Below, one piece after another: positions 5,801 to 6,373 of a DNA stretch of 6,373 nucleotides. Under the pieces are notes generated by a model. That model did not search any database. It worked only from the letters and a program-made list of their open reading frames with translations, and was not told where the DNA came from. The stretch is from JAZGDL01 sp036477795. GTDB lineage: Bacteria > Planctomycetota > Phycisphaerae > UBA1845. A program made the translations under genes and the position numbers. Within the stretch, counting starts at the first letter, position 1. Every line of letters begins with the position of its first letter. The stretch covers positions 1 through 6,373 of the forward strand of contig JAZGDL010000094.1 in the NCBI GenBank assembly GCA_036477795.1, read 5' to 3'.

Positions 5801-6053
5801 AACTATTCAATCAATCTCCCAACCGAATTTCATTTTGCGTGGGGCGGTGGCGGGTTCCGGTGGGGGCCTCAAGTCAGGCTGGCCGGGACGCACCGCCTCG
5901 ATCCGGGACCCAGCGCTCCGCATCGGGTCGTCAGCAGCACACCAAGAGGCTGGGACGTGTTTGAAGAGTCGATGGGAGGGCGAATGCCCCCGCCGAGAGC
6001 CCTGGATGCCCAGCAGCACAGAGAGAGCTTCCAGACACAAGCCGGTGAGCCCG

Positions 6054-6373
6054 TCAGGAGTCAACCATCGGCGTTTCCTGGCCCGGCTGGGCGACCACCT
6101 CCACCACCGCGGGTGCCCGCTCGGCCCCCAGGGCCTCGGCGGCCTCCGCGGCCTCGGCCAGTATGGTCTGCTCGTCCTCGATCTCGGAGACCGGCGGCTC
6201 GACCAGTTTCCTCACCCGCATGTTGAGGTAGGGATCGAACCCGGTGCCCGCCGGGATCAGGTGTCCCAGGAGCACGTTCTCCTTGAGGCCCTGGAGGGTG
6301 TCCACCGCGCCGCGCAGCGACGCCTCCGTCAGCACCTTCGTCGTTTCCTGGAAGCTCGCGCCTGAGAGGAATG
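6054..6373 (-). CDS. rpoC: DNA-directed RNA polymerase subunit beta', C-terminal fragment
   Basis: The gene enters from the right edge and ends with TGA at 6054-6056; about 105 codons are present. The visible sequence includes ASFQETTKVLTEASLRG and then LKENVLLGHLIPAGTGF. These are hallmark conserved motifs near the C-terminus of bacterial RpoC (S-F-Q-E-T-T-x-V-L-T-E-A, then G-L-K-E-N-V-x-x-G-x-L-I-P-A-G-T-G), belonging to the final RNA_pol_Rpb1_5 region next to the active-site cleft and omega-binding tail. The reading frame runs through a GTG codon at 6333-6335, which is an internal Val, not a start. After the motif there is a species-specific acidic/alanine-rich tail of about 70 residues ending PMVDS. 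The beta' subunit forms the catalytic core of transcription with beta. The genes often found downstream of rpoBC (rpsL, rpsG) are not next here. Confidence 0.95.
   Translation of the reverse strand, partial: FLSGASFQETTKVLTEASLRGAVDTLQGLKENVLLGHLIPAGTGFDPYLNMRVRKLVEPPVSEIEDEQTILAEAAEAAEALGAERAPAVVEVVAQPGQETPMVDS

Larger units (their letters stand above)
5662..6053. other. Intergenic region between rpoC and the peptidase gene
   Basis: Apart from the leader elements of the peptidase gene at its left end, I see no secure gene. A minus-strand frame from TTG at 6064 to 5807 overlaps the rpoC stop but has non-coding-like composition (rich in Pro, Arg, Ser), no family resemblance and no good ribosome site. 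No convincing terminator for rpoC was found. The segment 5975-5997 (GGAGGGCGAATGCCCCC then GCCGAG) contains a GGGC-gaat-GCCC mini-stem and recalls GGAGGGCGA...GCCGAG segments that I remember from dispersed intergenic repeats in planctomycetes; that link is unverified. Confidence 0.5.

Noticed and set aside
5807..6064. 85-codon minus-strand frame starting at TTG and overlapping the rpoC stop
   Set aside because: The start is rare, no Shine-Dalgarno of note is present, composition is Pro/Arg/Ser rich, and no family is recognised; treated as intergenic.
6054..6335. A separate 93-codon gene starting at GTG 6333-6335
   Set aside because: The frame continues upstream with FLSGASFQETTK, the conserved RpoC sequence, so the GTG is an internal valine of rpoC.

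Overview
The window looks like chromosomal DNA of a planctomycete, most likely a Phycisphaerae-type lineage. The DNA is GC-rich. Two large secreted proteins carry modules I associate with that group: HAF repeats closed by a dockerin-like pair of calcium loops ending in L-x-N-W-G, and a PPC-like domain opening with NDDCANSIEV followed by CC-rich repeats. This assignment rests on recalled family features; no search was run.

Layout. Positions 2-133 (+) hold the last 43 codons of an RsbW-type anti-sigma factor/ATP-binding regulator. A gene-free stretch (134-433) follows and contains a degenerate heptamer tandem repeat. Position 434-1669 (-) encodes a 411-residue exported HAF-repeat protein with a C-terminal dockerin-like domain, convergent with the anti-sigma gene. 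The 557-base gap 1670-2226 contains a perfect hairpin abutting the Shine-Dalgarno sequence of the HAF gene, octamer-type tandem repeats, a GC-rich inverted repeat and a good intrinsic terminator for the next gene. Position 2227-5661 (-) encodes a 1144-residue secreted subtilisin-like (S8) peptidase. It has an I9-like propeptide, a PPC-like domain, four ten-cysteine repeats, the catalytic domain, a proline linker and a C-terminal beta-rich domain. A second gene-poor gap (5662-6053) carries its ribosome binding site, a small dyad and a possible promoter. Position 6054-6373 (-) is the 3' end of rpoC, the RNA polymerase beta' subunit, running off the window.

The three minus-strand genes are co-oriented but separated by 392 and 557 bases, with a terminator between the last two, so they are probably separate transcripts. 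The two exported proteins may both act outside the cytoplasm, but nothing in the sequence ties them to one pathway. The most noteworthy points are the S8 catalytic domain with Glu where the catalytic Asp is expected, the 40-cysteine array placed between its propeptide and catalytic domain, and the short tandem repeats on both sides of the HAF gene. I did not find a convincing new multi-gene system, CRISPR array, tRNA, rRNA or transposase.
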